Assembly: GCA_963693305.1 (NCBI GenBank)
Contig: OY855905.1
Coordinates: forward strand, 3,784,701-3,848,700
From: Meandrina meandrites
Taxonomy: Eukaryota; Cnidaria; Anthozoa; Scleractinia; Meandrinidae
Length of the DNA stretch: 64,000 nucleotides
Direction: 5' to 3'
Within the stretch, counting starts at the first letter, position 1; every line of letters starts with the position of its first letter. The notes beneath the pieces were generated by a model. The model saw only the letters and a program-made list of their open reading frames with translations, did no database searches and was not told the origin of the DNA. The translations under genes were made by a program, and so were the position numbers. Of the stretch, positions 60,302 through 64,000 are shown piece after piece.

Positions 60302-63300
60302 ATGGGGCAGAGGAAGACTGGAGTTCCGGCCAGCAGCATCCAAAAAGTTAATGCCGTGGTGATGGGCCAAGACGGAGTTGGGAAATCCGGTAAGCATTAT
60401 TCCTCTGAACGGACTGCTATTCATTGATGCCTTGAATTCTAAATAAGTAAAAATGGAGATTTAACTAAGTTAGTGTTCTCCCTGCTGTATTTAACTAACT
60501 CCGCGAACAGACAGTCATGTAAAGTAAACTGGAGTTGCGAACTCTCCTACTGACAAAATCAATAAGCGCGCATTCATCCCAGTGGCAAGAGGCTGGTTTG
60601 GGGATTCGCGCAAAAGTCTAATGAAATAAGCTTAGGCTCTTTTACTTAGCAGTTTTTGTTCTTCGCGGTTTTATTTAGATTTAAAATTTTGTCCAAGCAT
60701 ACAAAGCATACAACTTACGCACCGCAGATATTTGACTGGTGATTTGCAGCACTGAACGGACGCGATAATGTGTCATCAAAATTCCTATCCGATAGATGCA
60801 AGTGAGCTATCGCTCCTAAATTTCATTGGGAGATGGACTCAAAAAGCAAATTTCAATATGCTGCCTAATCCATCAGTTAAAGCAACTTCCTCTGTTTTTT
60901 TTAGCTGCCAATGCATCCGATAAACAAACTATTTACATAAGATTTCGATGCCTTTGTAAGTGTCGCAATGTAAACATATTCAATAAAAGTGTTGTTTTTA
61001 TAGCAAGCATTATGCCAACGATAAACGCTATCTTGGTAGAACTCGCTTACTTTTACTTGCAATTGAGTTGTAATTACTGTACTATTATTACTTCTAGCTC
61101 TGACGGTTCGCCTCCTCACCAAAAGATTCATTGGCGAATACGACAGTTCACTCGGTAGGTTTTTACTTTTAAAAATGTAAGCAACGTATGTATTAGGGGT
61201 GGTGAATGGTCCTTCAAAAAATGCGCGTCTCGCAAAAATTAAGCCAAATTCCAGGGGTCTCGTCGTCTCGTATTTTTATGGAGGGCCTTCTCGGAGTCTC
61301 GATTTCTTTTTCAATGCTAAGGAAGTCTCGGGCTCGCAGAAAATGTATCAGTCTCGCCGTCTCGCAAAGTCTCGCATATACCATTCGACACCCCTTGTAT
61401 TGGTTTTAGCTTACACGAACTCAATTATGAGCGTATGATCCTGTTTATAGTCTTATCAAGTACACGCAGACATGACGGCACATTTTCATCGGCTTTGTGC
61501 CGTAATTTAAACGGCTAAGGGATTGATGTTCCCTTTGTTGATTGTTTTGACCTACGACAACTGAAGCACTTGAGGAATGCTATTCTACGTTGAACATCTT
61601 GGTGACTCAATACAAGCAATCAATATTTCTTAATCAGTTTTTTTTTTAAGATTTCTTAGTCAGTGATTACTAAAGGACCTAAAGCATTGCCAGGGCTCAT
61701 CTCGTTAACATTGAGGGAACTGCAGAATCAATAAAATATTTTTCATTTGTATTCCAGTGACAGGTTTTAATTGAATGAAGGTTTTGTAAAAAAAAATGAT
61801 TGCACTTTGAAAAGGAGTCCTTTTCTGATGAGTTATTTATATGCTCGTAACGAGGTCAAAAGATAGCTTTTAAGAATACCGTAATGATTCGATTTAGCGC
61901 CCTCCTTCCAATAAGCGCCCCCTTCCGAATAAGCGCCCCCCTTCGAATGTGTTTTCGTCAATAAGCGCCCCTATTCCAATAAGCGCCCTCATTCTAATAA
62001 ATGCCACCATTCTTATAAGCGCCCCTATGACACTGAAGTCATCGACATTGAATACATAAACTCATGAACATTCACCGTACCATACATGTATACTTTTACT
62101 GCTAAAATGAACAATTCTTTTAAAAGTAAATGAACTTTCAACAATTTGTTGCTGCTACAGTTTCTGTTATTGTTAGTTATTTTAATATTTATTAAAGTTT
62201 TGTTTTGAACATTTGGTTGTTTCTCAAAAAATTAAATAAGCGCCCTGTCCCGAATAAGCGCCCTGTCTCAAATAAGCGCCCTTCTATGAGGTGCCAAAAG
62301 TAAATAAGCGCCCCGGGCGCTAAATCGAATCATTACGGTATCACGAAATTGCAATGCAATGTCCACGTCATTGTGCAGGTGTTCAGCATTACTTTTTAAA
62401 CGATCTTGTTTCGTTCACATCACGCACAGAAACAAAAGAAACCTAAAGCGTAGTATTCTTCACCTTTGCAATATATTTTTTTTAACGTTATCGCCAAGAA
62501 TTTATTGGTAGATTGGTACGTATATAAATGATGATTGTTCTGTCATCTATGGGTCATTTTGTTTGTTACTCACTTTTTTTTACCCTCTTTCAATACTGAG
62601 AGAAGAAGAACATGTTGGTGTGCTGAAGATCGATGCTTAAAATGCTACTGTTGGAAGAGAAACTATCGTTGATTTTATTTCAATGAAATTAAGGATGATC
62701 AAAAATTAAGCTGTGAATACTTGACCCAACACGGAATTTCAGTGATACAGTTATAAGGTTTTGCGTGCTTCAGTGGGTGATAATTTCCAGTATCATGTGG
62801 AGCGAATGAAGTTACGACATTCTTGACGAGACCGATTACGAAACACTACTAAAAGAATCGAACAGTCATTCCAATAGATTAAGCGCGATGTGAATCGTCC
62901 ATATAAGGGGATTTACATATTGGGATACGTTCAAGAAAAAAATGATTGGAAGCACTTGTCTCAGCAGATCGACAGTTTAATTTTGTCGGATTTTAAGTCC
63001 AGATGCATACTTGGGTTTAACAGTAAATCTTTTACGAGCTAGCTTTTAAGTTTATCAAAGAATTTCAGCTTCTCTAATCGCTTCCAATATAATTTACATA
63101 ATCGTCCTTTGAACATAGCACACCAGATAACACAGTCTTCCACTACCTAGCTAATTAAGCCGATGAAGAATCTCAACTCTTTCAGAAATAATAGCATTAA
63201 TTTCAAGCACTGACATCCTCGCTCCTAGCGTGGTACACGTACTCTACTGTTAATATGTCACGTTCTTGGTCAAGACACTTACGGCGCGTTCGTTTGGGAT

Positions 63301-63382
63301 CAATCCGGAATAAGAATAATTGGAATAATGCAAGTTAGCGTTTGTTTGGCTGCTCTTCCTATTCCGGAATACTTGGATTTCC

Positions 63383-63414
<32 letters not shown>

Positions 63415-63941
63415 GCTGGAATATATTCCAGAATATTCCCAAACGAACGCGCCCTTAATTAGCTCTCACTCACACCAGAATCTCCTGAGACGAAACCTAC
63501 TGTAGACTAGCAACTTATCCTAAGGTGGAGAATGGCAATAGTCCGCTTTAGATAGCTTTATTCTACAATTACTGGTGTCGTGACAAGCACAGTTTGGTAG
63601 AAATTTAATACTTTTAGACTAAGTACAAGATTCCGTAGGAAAAAATGTCCAATTTTTCGCAATTGAACTGCACGTGGCCCCGAGCACAATATATGCTTAG
63701 CACGTAATACGACTACACACTGTCCAATTTGGGGCATGTCCAGTTTTTCAGGCCACGGAATTCTTATTATTTGCTCCAATTCGGGAAACACATTATTTCC
63801 CAAATTAGAGTCCAGTTTCTTTACAAAGCGTGGCGTGGCCATCATTAAATTTTACTTTTTGTTTCAGAATCTATTTACCGACATTATTTTCAACTGGACG
63901 GAAACTACATTTCATTGGACATTATGGATTCAGCTGGAAAG
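60302..63941 (+). CDS. RERG-like small GTPase of the Ras superfamily, 5' part (gene continues beyond the window)
   Basis: Three coding exons are present: 60302-60389, 61098-61154 and 63868-63941 (73 codons), joined in phase with GT-AG introns; a donor at 63942 shows that the gene continues. After a basic N terminus (MGQRKTG) come the P-loop GQDGVGKSA at about 22-30, a switch I region with FIGEYDSSLGESIYRH, strand 2-3 and the switch II start DIMDSAGK. The wording around switch I (LTKRFIGEYD..LESIYRH-like) is close to RERG and RasL12. These bind and hydrolyse GTP and lack a C-terminal lipid box in vertebrates (family knowledge). The residue after DSAG is K, not the usual catalytic Q, unless the next exon changes the reading; this suggests low intrinsic GTPase activity. 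The start fits the family's short N terminus. Confidence 0.85.
61194..61395. mobile_element. MITE with AGGGGTGGTGAATGGT ends in intron 2 of the GTPase gene
   Basis: AGGGGTGGTGAATGGT at 61194 pairs with ACCATTCGACACCCCT ending at 61395 with two mismatches. The interior has many GTCTCG phrases. A partial copy is at 28446-28560. Confidence 0.8.
61396..61876. other. Intron 2 of the GTPase gene, nothing recognised
   Basis: AT-rich intron sequence without visible exon, repeat or RNA. Confidence 0.5.
61877..62340. mobile_element. MITE with AATAAGCGCCC repeats and TA target duplication
   Basis: CCGTAATGATTCGATTTAGC followed by GCCC starts at 61879 and pairs exactly with the right end at 62315-62338; TA flanks both ends. 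Inside, AATAAGCGCCC recurs about nine times, clustered near both ends and separated by an AT-rich centre. The TA target and ends suggest a Tc1/mariner-type MITE. Confidence 0.85.
62341..63281. other. Intron 2 of the GTPase gene, nothing recognised
   Basis: No exon, repeat pair or RNA gene was recognised. Confidence 0.5.
63279..63455. mobile_element. PIF/Harbinger-like MITE with TTA target duplication
   Basis: GGCGCGTTCGTTTGGGA near 63283 pairs with TCCCAAACGAACGCGCC ending at 63451. TTA flanks both sides (63279-63281 and 63453-63455). The interior has ATTCCGGAATA-type palindromes. The class is inferred from the 3-bp target. Confidence 0.8.
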
Positions 63942-64000
63942 GTAAAAAAAAATTACTTTTGATTGGCTGAAAGCAGCATAGTATAGTACGCGAATAATGC

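Overview
The window looks like nuclear DNA of a cnidarian, most likely an anthozoan such as a stony coral. It is AT-rich, its genes are split by GT-AG introns, and its introns and spacers are full of small inverted-repeat elements, tRNA-derived SINEs and simple repeats. The species is an inference; nothing in the sequence names it.

Layout. 1-13.4 kb: gene-poor spacer with several inverted-repeat elements. 13.4-19.8 kb: SLC46-like transporter gene A. 20.3-21.1 kb: 3' end of a LINE. 25.1-30.5 kb: SLC46-like gene B. 30.8-35.6 kb: nested small transposons. 35.7-50.5 kb: SLC46-like gene C, whose second intron has grown to 11 kb and which carries an in-frame stop in exon 4. 53.4-58.0 kb: SLC46-like gene D. 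60.3 kb to the end: the first three coding exons of a RERG-like small GTPase gene.

The four transporter genes share the same six coding exons. Exon 1 is 228 or 237 nt, exon 2 is 316, exon 3 is 543 or 546, exon 4 is 84, exon 5 is 160, and exon 6 is a variable tail; the intron phases are identical. A and B share one type of C-terminal tail and C and D another. The C and D loci also share upstream DNA (32.2-33.1 kb and 50.7-52.1 kb) and a SINE in intron 5, so they come from a tandem segmental duplication. All four genes are on the plus strand.

The most unusual object is in intron 2 of gene C, roughly 37.25-44.65 kb. It has two convergent genes, each with a TATA box about 50 bp upstream of its start codon. 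The plus-strand gene is one exon of 586 codons: a C2H2 zinc finger, a tyrosine-recombinase core with the expected R, H-x-x-R, H and Y residues, and a telobox-like Myb/SANT domain. The minus-strand gene is spliced and encodes a superfamily 3 helicase with a long acidic and charged C-terminal part. The left flank packs about 25 GGAAC/GTTCC pentamers into 600 bp; the right flank is four tandem units of about 175 bp. The arrangement suggests a mobile element that both integrates (recombinase) and replicates (helicase acting at an iterated origin). The paralogous intron of gene D is only 460 bp and lacks it. Next to it is a 2-kb foldback structure built of alternating inverted units and (ACT)n/(AGT)n arrays.
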